Below, in pieces: positions 25,181 to 33,059 of a stretch of DNA of 64,000 bases; position 1 is the stretch's first letter, and each line of letters opens with the position of its first letter. A program made the position numbers and the translations under genes. This DNA is from Streptomyces sp. NBC_01471 (GTDB lineage Bacteria; Actinomycetota; Actinomycetes; Streptomycetales; Streptomycetaceae): assembly GCF_041438865.1 (NCBI RefSeq), contig NZ_CP109450.1, positions 6,326,501 to 6,390,500 on the forward strand, given 5' to 3'. Below the pieces are notes generated by a model. It worked only from the letters and a program-made list of their open reading frames with translations, had not been told where the DNA came from and searched no databases.

Positions 25181-25690
25181 ATGACATCCGTTGCTGTGAT
25201 CCGCCCGGCCCGCCCGGAGGACATCGACGCCATCGCCGCATTCCACGCGGCGGCCCGTGCCACGTACTACGAAGGCCGGATACCGGTCGAGGAGTACGCG
25301 AGCCCCGAGGTGCACGCACAGGTGCGGGACGGCTGGGTCCGCGCGGTGGACCGGCAGGACGGCGGGGTGCTCTGCGCCGAGGTCTCGGACATCGTCACCG
25401 CGGTCGCCTCGTTCCGGGTGATCGACGGGTCCATGACCCTCACGCAGTTCCACGTCGACCCGCCGAGCTGGAGCCGGGGGATCGGGAGCGCCCTGCACGA
25501 CGCGGTGGTGGCCGCCTGGCAGCGGGACGCGGTGCCGGGAGCCCGGCTCGAAGTGTACGAACACAACCTGCGCGCCCAGCGGTTCTACGCCCGCCACGGC
25601 TGGCTGCCGGACGAGTCGGCGGTCAGCGACCCCGACAGCGCACACCTCTCCCTGCGGCTGGAGGTCCCGGCTGCCCCGGCCCGGAGCTGA
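25181..25690 (+). CDS. GNAT-family acetyltransferase
   Basis: 169 aa single-domain GNAT. MTSVAVIRPARPEDIDAIAAFHA is the usual beta1-alpha1 start. The acetyl-CoA-binding motif is VDPPSWSRGIGSALHDAVV, and VYEHNLRAQRFYARHGW is the beta5-alpha4 end motif. The substrate is unknown. Monocistronic, with a terminator shared with the ferredoxin gene downstream. Confidence 0.9.
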   Translation: MTSVAVIRPARPEDIDAIAAFHAAARATYYEGRIPVEEYASPEVHAQVRDGWVRAVDRQDGGVLCAEVSDIVTAVASFRVIDGSMTLTQFHVDPPSWSRGIGSALHDAVVAAWQRDAVPGARLEVYEHNLRAQRFYARHGWLPDESAVSDPDSAHLSLRLEVPAAPARS

Positions 25691-25761
25691 GGGCCGGGGC
25701 GAGCGCCGGGCCCGGCGCACCCCGCTCCGGCGCACCCGAACCCGGGCTCCGGGTTCCGCGC

Positions 25762-25804
25762 GAACGACGGGGGCGGCCGCGCCGTCCGGCCGTCCCCGTC
25801 GTTC
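25762..25804. terminator. convergent-gap hairpin
   Basis: GAACGACGGGG (25762-25772) and CCCCGTCGTTC (25794-25804) pair perfectly over 11 bp, and the 21-base loop can pair internally. It separates the acetyltransferase from the minus-strand ferredoxin gene. Confidence 0.6.
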
Positions 25805-25820
25805 CGCTGTCTCCGAGGGG

Positions 25821-26012
25821 CTATTCGGTGACGTGCACCGCGCCCGACGGGCAGAGCATGCCGGCCTCGCGGGCCCCGGCACGGGCCTCGTCGCCGGGAT
25901 CGGCGGTCAGCACCGTCACCACACCGTCGTCGTCCTGGTCGAAGACGCCGGGCGCCGTCATCGCGCACAGGCCCGCTCCCACGCAGACCTCCCGGTCGGC
26001 CGTCACGCGCAT
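25821..26012 (-). CDS. [3Fe-4S] ferredoxin partner of the P450
   Basis: 63 aa. Cys positions in REVCVGAGLCAMTAPGVF and GMLCPSGAV fit the P450-associated 3Fe-4S ferredoxin, where Ala/Gly replaces one cluster Cys. AAAGGAG precedes ATG 26012. It starts 20 bases after the P450 stop and is surely co-transcribed, supplying electrons to it, as SuaB/FdxH-type proteins do for CYP105 enzymes. Confidence 0.93.
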   Translation of the reverse strand: MRVTADREVCVGAGLCAMTAPGVFDQDDDGVVTVLTADPGDEARAGAREAGMLCPSGAVHVTE

Positions 26013-26032
26013 GGCTGCTCCTTTCGCCGCGG

Positions 26033-27250
26033 TCACCAGGTGACCGGGAGTTCGTTGACGCCCTGGATCGTCGTACCCGGGCGCAGTGTCAAACGGTCCA
26101 CCGGGACCGCCAGCCGCAGGTTCGGCAGCCGGTCGAACAACGCCGTCAGGATGACCTCCAGTTCGAGCCGGGCCAGGTTCTGGCCGAGACACTGGTGTAC
26201 GCCGTAGCCGAACGCCAGGTGGTGGCGGGCCTCGCGGCGTACGTCGAAGGTGTCCGGGTCGGCGAAGACCGAACCGTCCCGGTTGGCTATGGAGTTGGTG
26301 ACGATGACGCCTTCGCCCGCCCGGATGCACTGCCCGTCGATCTCGATGTCGGCCGTGGCGAGCCGCGCCCCGGCGATGTCCGCGATCGCCAGATAACGCA
26401 GCAGCTCCTCCACCGCGCCCGGCACGAGCGACGGGTCGGCGCGCAACGCGGCGTACTGGTCGGGGTGTTCGAGCAGGGTGATGACGCTGAGCGAAGTCAT
26501 CGACGCGGTCGTCTCGTGGCCGGCCACCAGCAGCAGGATGGCGGTCGACACCAGTTCCTCGCGGTCGATCGTGCCCTTCTCCAGCTGCTCCGTGACCAGG
26601 GTGCTCAGCAGGCCCGGCCCGGGCTTGCCGCGCAGGGAGTCCACCAGGCCGCCCAGGTAGTCCTCCAGTTCGTCGCGGGCGGCACGCGTCCCCGCCGCGT
26701 CCGGGGACTGGATCAGCCGCCTGCTGGCGTCCTGGAAGAAGTCGTGCTCTTCGTAGGGCACGCCGAGGAGCTGGCAGATCACCATGGACGGCACGGGGAG
26801 TGCGAACTGGCTGACGAGGTCGGCGGGCGGCCCGGAGGCGATCATCTCGTCCAGGAAGCCGTGCACGATCTGCTCGACGTCGGCGCGCATGCCCTTGATG
26901 CGCCGGACGGTGAACTCGCTGATGGTCATGCGGCGCTTCGGCCCGTGCTCGGGCGGGTCCAGGCCGATGAAAGCGGGCCGGCGGTCCCGGAAGCTCACCA
27001 CCCGCTCGGACGTCGCGGGGAAGGCGAGGTCTGTCCGGTCGGACGACAGCCGGGGATCGGCCAGCAGCTTCCGCGCCGTGTCGTACCCGGTCGCCAGCCA
27101 GACCTGCCGCCCGTCGTAGAGAGTGACCCGCTGCAGCGACCCGTCCTGTCCTCGGAGGTCGTTGTACTGGTCGGGCAGGCGGTAGGGGCAGGTGCGGTCG
27201 CTGGGAAAGGCGGGGGCGCCTGAAGGGGGCGTCGTAACGGTCTCGGTCAT
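26033..27250 (-). CDS. cytochrome P450, CYP105-like
   Basis: 405 aa. The I-helix oxygen-binding AGHETTAS, ExxR in VEELLRYL, and the heme signature FGYGVHQCLGQNLAR with axial Cys are complete. The N-terminus (FPSDRTCPYRLPDQYNDLR) and the LATGYDTARKLLADPRLSSD region point to CYP105, a Streptomyces family that oxidises xenobiotics and secondary metabolites. No biosynthetic genes adjoin, so a detoxification-type role is more likely. Divergent from a TetR regulator with a palindromic operator between. Confidence 0.94.
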   Translation of the reverse strand: MTETVTTPPSGAPAFPSDRTCPYRLPDQYNDLRGQDGSLQRVTLYDGRQVWLATGYDTARKLLADPRLSSDRTDLAFPATSERVVSFRDRRPAFIGLDPPEHGPKRRMTISEFTVRRIKGMRADVEQIVHGFLDEMIASGPPADLVSQFALPVPSMVICQLLGVPYEEHDFFQDASRRLIQSPDAAGTRAARDELEDYLGGLVDSLRGKPGPGLLSTLVTEQLEKGTIDREELVSTAILLLVAGHETTASMTSLSVITLLEHPDQYAALRADPSLVPGAVEELLRYLAIADIAGARLATADIEIDGQCIRAGEGVIVTNSIANRDGSVFADPDTFDVRREARHHLAFGYGVHQCLGQNLARLELEVILTALFDRLPNLRLAVPVDRLTLRPGTTIQGVNELPVTW

Positions 27251-27273
27251 CGTTCCCTCGATGTGCTCGACGC

Positions 27274-27296
27274 TTAAAGAACGGTCAGTTCTCTAA
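27274..27296. promoter_or_regulatory. TetR-type operator between P450 and regulator
   Basis: TTAAAGAAC (27274-27282), spacer GGTCA, GTTCTCTAA (27288-27296): 9-bp arms with one mismatch; the inner AGAAC/GTTCT is perfect. It sits 24 bases before the P450 start and 62 before the TetR start. Confidence 0.7.
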
Positions 27297-27357
27297 ACTG
27301 AGGCTAGGCTGACGCACGCGAGGTCCACAACGGGTGTTCAACAAATGGCTGGGAGTC

Positions 27358-28041
27358 ATGCCTCCAACCAACGGGGACGTGCCGGACCGATCGGCCGGCG
27401 ACCATCGCAGAAATCCGCGCCGCCGGGGCGAGGAGCTGGAGAAGGCCATCCTGACGGCGACCGTCGAGGAACTCGCCGAGGCCGGTTACGCCGGACTGAC
27501 GATGGAGCGGGTGGCGGCGCGGGCCCGTACCGGCAAGGCCACCCTGTACCGCCGGTGGCCGGGACGTGCCGAACTCGTCGTCGACGCCTGTGCGGCCTCC
27601 CGTCTGTCCGACGCGGATCTGCCCGATACCGGCGCTCTGCGCACCGATGTCATGGCCGCGCTGCGGCAGCTCTCCGCCCGGCTGGCCACCTCGCACGGCG
27701 ACATCCTCCGCGGCCTGCTGACCGAGGCCATGCACGATCCCGAGTTCGCCCGGCTGGTCCGCGAGCGGGTCCACAGCGCCGGCCCCGGGCCGATCCAGAG
27801 TGTCCTGTGGCGTGCTGTCACGCGTGGCGAGATCGAGCCGTGGATCCCCGCGTCACGGCGCGCGACCGTGGCGGTCGATCTGCTCCGCAACCACTTCCTG
27901 CTCTTCGGGGCCCCGGTCCCGGAGGCCGTCATCACCGAGATCGTCGACGACGTCTACCTCCCGCTCCTCCTCGCCCCACCGAGTGCCCCGCCGGACAGCC
28001 CCCCGGCCCCGCCGCCGAACGGCACGGACAGGGACGGGTAG
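27358..28041 (+). CDS. TetR-family regulator divergent from the P450
   Basis: 227 aa. HTH at about residues 20-66: EKAILTATVEELAEAGYAGLTMERVAARARTGKATLYRRW. The C-terminal domain resembles TetR_C_16/AcrR-like sensors, with a Pro-rich tail (PPSAPPDSPPAPPP). ATG 27358 has GGGAG close upstream; GTG 27334 is an alternative. It probably represses the P450-ferredoxin operon through the 27274 palindrome and is released by a hydrophobic ligand. Confidence 0.9.
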   Translation: MPPTNGDVPDRSAGDHRRNPRRRGEELEKAILTATVEELAEAGYAGLTMERVAARARTGKATLYRRWPGRAELVVDACAASRLSDADLPDTGALRTDVMAALRQLSARLATSHGDILRGLLTEAMHDPEFARLVRERVHSAGPGPIQSVLWRAVTRGEIEPWIPASRRATVAVDLLRNHFLLFGAPVPEAVITEIVDDVYLPLLLAPPSAPPDSPPAPPPNGTDRDG

Positions 28042-28113
28042 CCGGATCCGAGGGCGCTTCGTGAGCGCTGTCGTGAGCGCCGCGAGCGCACTCGATCACG
28101 CGAGCGTGAAGTC

Positions 28114-28132
28114 CCCGGGGCGCGACCCCGGG
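28114..28132. terminator. short hairpin between convergent genes
   Basis: CCCGGGG (28114-28120) pairs with CCCCGGG (28126-28132) across a 5-base loop, immediately before the minus-strand acetyltransferase stop. Confidence 0.45.
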
Positions 28133-28636
28133 TCACGGCAACGGGCGGGTGAGCCACACCACTTCACCGCTGTCTTCCGTGGAGACGTGATCCCGCTCGA
28201 ACCGGAGCTTCTCCAGGACGCGGAGCGACGGCGTGTTCCAGGTGCCGACGGTCGCCCAGAGCCGTTTCCGCCCGGTCGCCACAGCGGCATCGAGCACCGC
28301 GCCGGCCGCCTCGGTGGCGTAGCCGCGCCCCTGCGCGTGCTGGAACAACTCGTACGCGATTTCGGGCTCCTCCAGGGTGGAGCGGCCGATGATCAGCCCG
28401 CAATAGCCGATGAAATCGCCTTCGGCACGGCGCTGGACGGGCAACAGGGCGATCCCCGTTGTCGCCGTCGCGGTGAGCAGCTTCGTGATGGACGTCCGGG
28501 CGTGCTCGACCGTGGGCGTCCCTTTGCCGCGTTCGGTGAGGAGGGCGCGGAACTCGGCGGCGTCCGACTCGGCCCACGGCCGCAGTATCAACCGCTCGGT
28601 CTCCAGGTGGAACGACATCGTCTCGTACGTAGCCAT
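28133..28636 (-). CDS. RimJ/RimL-type GNAT acetyltransferase
   Basis: 167 aa. ETERLILRPWAESDAAEF is the standard RimJ/RimL start; IAYELFQHAQGRGYATEAAGAVLD is the acetyl-CoA motif, and TWNTPSLRVLEKLRF the C-terminal motif. The family acetylates protein N-termini or small amines; the substrate here is unknown. ATG 28636 gives MATYETMSFHLETERL and follows a G-rich ribosome site. Confidence 0.9.
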   Translation of the reverse strand: MATYETMSFHLETERLILRPWAESDAAEFRALLTERGKGTPTVEHARTSITKLLTATATTGIALLPVQRRAEGDFIGYCGLIIGRSTLEEPEIAYELFQHAQGRGYATEAAGAVLDAAVATGRKRLWATVGTWNTPSLRVLEKLRFERDHVSTEDSGEVVWLTRPLP

Positions 28637-28785
28637 GCCCCCACCCTGCCCCACCGGTCACCGGCCACCGCGAGCCGCCCCGGACCCCGGACCCCGGGGG
28701 CCGGGGCCGCCGGGAATGAGCCGGTCCGCGGGCATGTTCACCTGGGTGCGCGGGGAGCCTCCTGCGCCGTACGCCCCCTGGAGAG

Positions 28786-29517
28786 ATGAAGAACATGCGC
28801 GTCGAGATCTGGAGCGACATCGCCTGCCCCTGGTGCTATGTGGGCAAGGCCCGGTTCGAGAAGGCCCTCGCCGGCTTCCCGCACCGTGACCAGGTCGAGG
28901 TGGTGCACCGCTCCTTCGAGCTCGACCCGGGGCGGGCGAAGGGCGACGCCACGCCCGTCATCGGGATGCTCAGCAAGAAGTACGGGATGAGCCCGCAGCA
29001 GGCGCAGGAGGCCGAGAACAACATCGCCGCCAACGCCGGTGCCGAAGGGCTCGGCTACCGCACGGAGGGCCGTGACCACGGGAACACCTTCGACATGCAC
29101 CGGCTGCTGCACCTCGCCAAGGAGCAGGGGCGCCAGGACGAGCTGATCGGGCTGTTCTACCGGGCGAACTTCGCCGACGAGCGGTCCGTCTTCGACGGTG
29201 ACGCGTATCTGGTGGAGCTGGCCGTGGAGGCCGGGCTCGACGCCGACGCGGTACGCGCGGTGCTCGCCGACCCCTCCGCCTACGCCGACGACGTACGGGC
29301 CGACGAGCGCGAGGCGGCCGAGCTCGGCGCGAACGGCGTGCCGTTCTTCGTCCTGGACCGGGCCTTCGGCGTGTCCGGCGCCCAGCCCGCCGAGGTCTTC
29401 ACCCAGGCGCTGGGCCAGGCCTGGGACGCCAAGCCCCGGCCGGCGATGGTCAGCGGTGACGGTGAGGTCTGCGGTCCCGACGGATGCGAGGTCCCGGCGG
29501 CGGGGGACCGGGCCTGA
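28786..29517 (+). CDS. DsbA-family oxidoreductase, FrnE-like
   Basis: 243 aa cytoplasmic thioredoxin-fold protein. IWSDIACPWCYVGKARFE carries the CPWC active site; FYRANFADERSVFD and GVPFFVLDRAFGVSGAQ (cis-Pro loop) are typical of FrnE/2-hydroxychromene isomerase-like DsbA proteins. No signal peptide, so it acts in the cytoplasm, probably in thiol-disulfide or polyketide-like chemistry. Two further Cys occur in the C-terminal VCGPDGCEV. GGAGAG precedes ATG 28786. Confidence 0.92.
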   Translation: MKNMRVEIWSDIACPWCYVGKARFEKALAGFPHRDQVEVVHRSFELDPGRAKGDATPVIGMLSKKYGMSPQQAQEAENNIAANAGAEGLGYRTEGRDHGNTFDMHRLLHLAKEQGRQDELIGLFYRANFADERSVFDGDAYLVELAVEAGLDADAVRAVLADPSAYADDVRADEREAAELGANGVPFFVLDRAFGVSGAQPAEVFTQALGQAWDAKPRPAMVSGDGEVCGPDGCEVPAAGDRA

Positions 29518-29541
29518 TCGTCCGGTTCGGCCGCCCGGAGG

Positions 29542-30591
29542 TCACCCCCCGCCGAGCGCCTGCGCCGCGTCGTGGAAGGCGCGGCGCACCGCTGCGATGC
29601 CGTCCCCCTCCCTGCTGGGATGCACCCGGTTCGTGAGCAGCACCGCGTACCGTCCGGTCGCCGGGTCGACCCAGAGGCTCGTGCCGGTGAACCCCGTGTG
29701 CCCGTACGAAGCGGGCCCGAAGGAGTCGCCGACGGGGGAGCCGGCCCGGTCCTGGCCCTGCCAGGCGAGCCCCCTGCGCAGCGCCAGGCGGTCCGTGCGG
29801 GCCGCTGTCATCAGGGCGAACGTCGCGGGGCGCAGCAGTTCCCGGCCCCCGCCCGCCAGTGACCTGCCCAGTCGCTCCATGTCTCCCAGCGACGCGAACA
29901 GACCCGCGTGGGCGGCCACCCCGCCGAGCACCGCGGCGTTCTCGTCGTGCACCTCGCCGGTCACCACCCGGCCGCGCCACGGGCAGTCCTCGGTGGACAC
30001 CGCGCGCGTCCGGCCCGCCGGGCCCGGGATGAAACCGGTGTCCGCCATCCCCAGGGGCGCGCAGACCAGTTCCGCCACCAGTCGGTCCAGGGGGCGCCCG
30101 GTGGCGGCCTCCGCGATCAGCCCGAGGAGGATGAAGCCCTGCGAGGAGTACTGGACGCGGGTGCCGGGCGGGGCGGTCGGCGGCAGCTTCCGTACCGCGT
30201 CCAGCAGCGTCGCCCGCGTCGGGTTCTCCCGGTAGAGCGGCACCCCTCCGGGCAGCCCCGAGGTGTGTGTGAGCAGGTGGTGGAGCGTCAGCCCCGCCTT
30301 GTCGCCGCCCCGGTACTCCGGCAGATGGGTGCCGACGGTGTCATCGAGCGCCAGGGTGCCTGTATCGGCCAGGGCCATCACCGCGAGGCCCGCGACCGGC
30401 TTCGTCACCGATGCGAGATCCCACAGCTCACTGCCGTCGAGTTCAGGGCCCGTCCAGCTCCTGGTGCCGGTCCAGCCCCGGTCCAGCGGGCCTTCGGCGG
30501 TGCCCACCGACCAGGCGGCCGCCGAGTACACCCGGCGCTCCCGCCCGGCGGTGAGCAGCGCGGCCGGCCGGCCGGTGCCCGCCGCGCTCAC
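29542..30591 (-). CDS. serine hydrolase, class C beta-lactamase/D-aminopeptidase fold
   Basis: 349 aa, no signal peptide. Active-site motifs: LASVTKPVAGL (Ser-x2-Lys), the Tyr motif near VQYSSQGFILLG and YGHTGFTGTSLW (His-Thr-Gly, in place of Lys-Thr-Gly). Such proteins act as esterases, D-amino-acid peptidases or carboxypeptidases. GTG 30591 overlaps the stop of the IclR gene (GTGA), so it belongs to the regulator's operon and the adjoining peptide-transport locus. A cytoplasmic hydrolase of an imported D-peptide or ester is a reasonable inference. Confidence 0.9.
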   Translation of the reverse strand: MSAAGTGRPAALLTAGRERRVYSAAAWSVGTAEGPLDRGWTGTRSWTGPELDGSELWDLASVTKPVAGLAVMALADTGTLALDDTVGTHLPEYRGGDKAGLTLHHLLTHTSGLPGGVPLYRENPTRATLLDAVRKLPPTAPPGTRVQYSSQGFILLGLIAEAATGRPLDRLVAELVCAPLGMADTGFIPGPAGRTRAVSTEDCPWRGRVVTGEVHDENAAVLGGVAAHAGLFASLGDMERLGRSLAGGGRELLRPATFALMTAARTDRLALRRGLAWQGQDRAGSPVGDSFGPASYGHTGFTGTSLWVDPATGRYAVLLTNRVHPSREGDGIAAVRRAFHDAAQALGGG

Positions 30592-31430
30592 GTCCGGCCC
30601 CCGTCCCGCGCCGCCGTACCTCCGACGACGCCGAGCGCGGGCCCGCTGCTGCCGAGGCCGGCCGAGACGGTGCGGGCCGCCGCGCGCACCATCGGTCCGA
30701 ACAACTCGGCGCTCTCCGGATCCAGGGTGAACGTCAGCCCGGAGACGCCGATCGCGCCCACCACCCGCCCGTCCCCGTCCGTCACCGGTGCGGCCACCGC
30801 GCGGACGTCCTGCTCGTGGTACTCGTCGTCGACCGCGTAGCCGCGCACCGCCGTACGGCGCAACTCGGCCCGGATCGCGCCGGGTTCGGTGGGGGTACGG
30901 GAGGTGCGCGCGGTGAGCGGAGTCTCGTCGAGCACCGCGCCCACCTCCGCATCCGGCAGCACGGACAGCATCGCGAGACCCGCCGCGGTGCAGTACAGCG
31001 GGGTCTCGCCGCCGGGCCGGGTGCTCATCCGGTAGCCGCGCACCGGTTCCGACTGCTCCAGGTGTACGGCGGCGCCCCGGTGCCGTACCGCGTAGTACGC
31101 GAGCAGGCCCGTGCGGGTGCGCAGATCGGCCAGCGCCGGGCGGACCAGCCGGAGGTCGTCCCCGGTGTCCAGCGCGGCCGCGGCCAGGCCGAGCAGCCGG
31201 GGCCCCGCGCGGTAACTGCCGCCCTCCGCGGGCTGGGCGAAGCCGTACTCGGCCATGGTCCGCAGATGGCGGTGGACCGTCGGTTTGGTGAGCCCGGTGC
31301 GCCGCGCGATCTCGCCCAGCCGGTGCGGGCCGCCCGCCTGTACCAGTGCCTCCAGTACCTCCATCGCTTTGTCGACGGGGCCCTTCCCGGGCTCCTGCTC
31401 GCTCGATCGGGTGTTGACCGTGTTCGGCAT
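30588..31430 (-). CDS. IclR-family regulator of the peptide-type import locus
   Basis: 280 aa. Winged helix at about residues 20-80 (KAMEVLEALVQAGGPHRLGEIARRTGLTKPTVHRHLRTMAEYGF). The effector domain has TPLYCTAAGLAMLSVLPD and a C-terminal VAAPVTDGDGRVVGAIGVSG. ATG 31430 stands 7 bases after a TAAGCT -10, which indicates a leaderless transcript. It is divergent from the binding-protein gene, with inverted repeats in the 81-base gap, so it probably controls the locus and its own operon. Confidence 0.93.
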   Translation of the reverse strand: MPNTVNTRSSEQEPGKGPVDKAMEVLEALVQAGGPHRLGEIARRTGLTKPTVHRHLRTMAEYGFAQPAEGGSYRAGPRLLGLAAAALDTGDDLRLVRPALADLRTRTGLLAYYAVRHRGAAVHLEQSEPVRGYRMSTRPGGETPLYCTAAGLAMLSVLPDAEVGAVLDETPLTARTSRTPTEPGAIRAELRRTAVRGYAVDDEYHEQDVRAVAAPVTDGDGRVVGAIGVSGLTFTLDPESAELFGPMVRAAARTVSAGLGSSGPALGVVGGTAARDGGRT

Positions 31431-31437
31431 GACGCCT

Positions 31438-31443
31438 AGCTTA
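31438..31443 (-). promoter_or_regulatory. -10 box of a leaderless iclR transcript
   Basis: TAAGCT on the minus strand is followed by AGGCGTC and the ATG at 31430. The palindrome at 31461-31475 covers the expected -35. Confidence 0.5.
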
Positions 31444-31460
31444 ACGCCATCGCATTCCAT

Positions 31461-31491
31461 CTTCCGGAACGGAAGTGTTGTTCAATGGAAC
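31461..31491. promoter_or_regulatory. paired inverted repeats between iclR and the ABC operon
   Basis: CTTCCG (31461-31466), GAA, CGGAAG (31470-31475) is a perfect inverted repeat. GTTC (31480-31483), AATG, GAAC (31488-31491) is a second. Both lie in the divergent gap; they are candidate IclR sites. Confidence 0.5.
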
Positions 31492-31511
31492 GAATACGTC
31501 AGAGGTGGGCC

Positions 31512-33059
31512 GTGGACCGCAGCCACCCGTCCCGCCGCGACGTGGTGCGGCTCGGCGGTCTGCTCGTCCCGGCCCTTGCCGCCCCGGCTCTCCTGACGGG
31601 GTGCGGCGCCAACCCCGCGAGCAGCGCCGGCAATGTCCTGCGGGTTTCGCAGCCCAGCGACGCCACGACCATGGACCCGCAGAAACAGGGCGACATGGTG
31701 TCGATGAACGCCCTGATCAACATGTTCGACACGCTCACCACCCGCGGCCGCGACAACAAGCTCCACCCGCGCCTCGCGCTCTCCTGGACGGCCCGCTCCG
31801 CACACACCTGGCGGTTCCGGCTGCGCCCCGGCGTGGCGTTCCACAACGGCGAGCCCTGCGACGCGGCCGCCGTGAAGTTCAGCATCGAGCGGCTGCTCGA
31901 CCCGGCGACCAAGTCGCCCATCGTCGAGCTGCGTTACGTGAAGAGTGTGAGCGTCGTCGACCGCCTCACCGTGGATGTGCACACCACGCTGCACGACCCG
32001 ATCCTGCCCGACAAGCTCTCCCTGTTCGGCGGGGTGGTCGTCCCGCCGCGCTACATCGCCCGGGCCGGGGACGAGGGATTCGCGAACCACCCCGTCGGCA
32101 CCGGCCCGTTCACCTTCGTCAGCTGGCAGCGCGACCACCAGCTGCGGATGCGGGCCAACACCGAACACTGGCAGGGCAGGCCGAGCGTGGACGAACTGGT
32201 CTTCAGCCCGGCGCCCAACCCCTCCTCCTCGCTGGCCGCACTCCAGAGCGGCGGCGTCGACCTCGTCACCGGACTGACCCCCGACGCCGCGCAGCAGCTG
32301 GAGGGGTACCCCGGGGTGACGCTGGACAGCTACCCCGGCATCCGCACCTCGTACCTCTCGCTCAACACCCTGGACGGCGGCCCGCTGGGCGACCACCGGG
32401 TGCGGCAGGCGCTCAACCACGCGATCGACGTGCCGCTGCTCATCAAGGCGGTGCTGGGCGGCAAGGCACGTGAGGTCCCCGCGATGATCCCGCGCGGCGC
32501 CTTCGGCTTCGACCCGTCCGTCACACCCTTCACCCGCTCGGCGTCCAGGGCCCGAGCGCTGCTCGCCGAGGCCGGTTACCCGCACGGCTTCTCCACCACG
32601 CTCACCGCGTCCAACGTCGACTCCAATGTCGCCGAAGCGCTGTCGGGACTCCTCGCCGAGGCCGGGGTGCACGCCCGCGTCGCCCTCCTCGACCCCGGTA
32701 CGTACGCGGCCCGGCTCACCTCCGACGACCACGGCGCGCTCGGTCCGATGTACCTGGCCGCGAGCACCGTCTGGACCCTCGACGGCGAGAGCATGCTCCA
32801 GTCCGTCGTACGCAGCGACCGCAGGCAGAGCCGCTGGCACTCCAAGGAGGCGGACCGGCTCATCGACACCGAGGAACTCGGCGTCGACCCCGCCGGACGC
32901 GCCCGCGCCTTCTCCGACCTCCAGCGGCTGATGCGCGAGCAGGCGCCCTTCGTCTTCCTCTACCAGCTCGACAACATCCTCGCCCGCAACGCACGGCCCC
33001 GCTGGAAACCGGGCGCCGCGGGCTCGCTGGCCATGCAGAACGCGGAGGTCACGGTATGA
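31512..33059 (+). CDS. peptide/nickel-type ABC substrate-binding lipoprotein
   Basis: 515 aa SBP family 5 (DppA/OppA-like). The N-terminus has a Tat-like SRRDVVRLGG followed by a hydrophobic segment and lipobox LTGC near residue 34, suggesting a Tat-exported lipoprotein. Family features: TTMDPQKQGDM, RLALSWTARSAHTWRFRLRPGVAFHNGEP, GTGPFTFVSWQRD and LRVRQALNHAID-like. GTG 31512 has GAGGTGG upstream; ATG 31485 is in frame but lies in the palindrome. The first gene of a five-gene importer; substrate may be a short peptide, opine or glycoside. Confidence 0.93.
   Translation: MDRSHPSRRDVVRLGGLLVPALAAPALLTGCGANPASSAGNVLRVSQPSDATTMDPQKQGDMVSMNALINMFDTLTTRGRDNKLHPRLALSWTARSAHTWRFRLRPGVAFHNGEPCDAAAVKFSIERLLDPATKSPIVELRYVKSVSVVDRLTVDVHTTLHDPILPDKLSLFGGVVVPPRYIARAGDEGFANHPVGTGPFTFVSWQRDHQLRMRANTEHWQGRPSVDELVFSPAPNPSSSLAALQSGGVDLVTGLTPDAAQQLEGYPGVTLDSYPGIRTSYLSLNTLDGGPLGDHRVRQALNHAIDVPLLIKAVLGGKAREVPAMIPRGAFGFDPSVTPFTRSASRARALLAEAGYPHGFSTTLTASNVDSNVAEALSGLLAEAGVHARVALLDPGTYAARLTSDDHGALGPMYLAASTVWTLDGESMLQSVVRSDRRQSRWHSKEADRLIDTEELGVDPAGRARAFSDLQRLMREQAPFVFLYQLDNILARNARPRWKPGAAGSLAMQNAEVTV

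Noticed and set aside
25821..28041. P450-ferredoxin-TetR as part of a biosynthetic gene cluster
   Set aside because: No PKS, NRPS, terpene or RiPP genes lie nearby; it fits a stand-alone CYP105 oxidation cassette.
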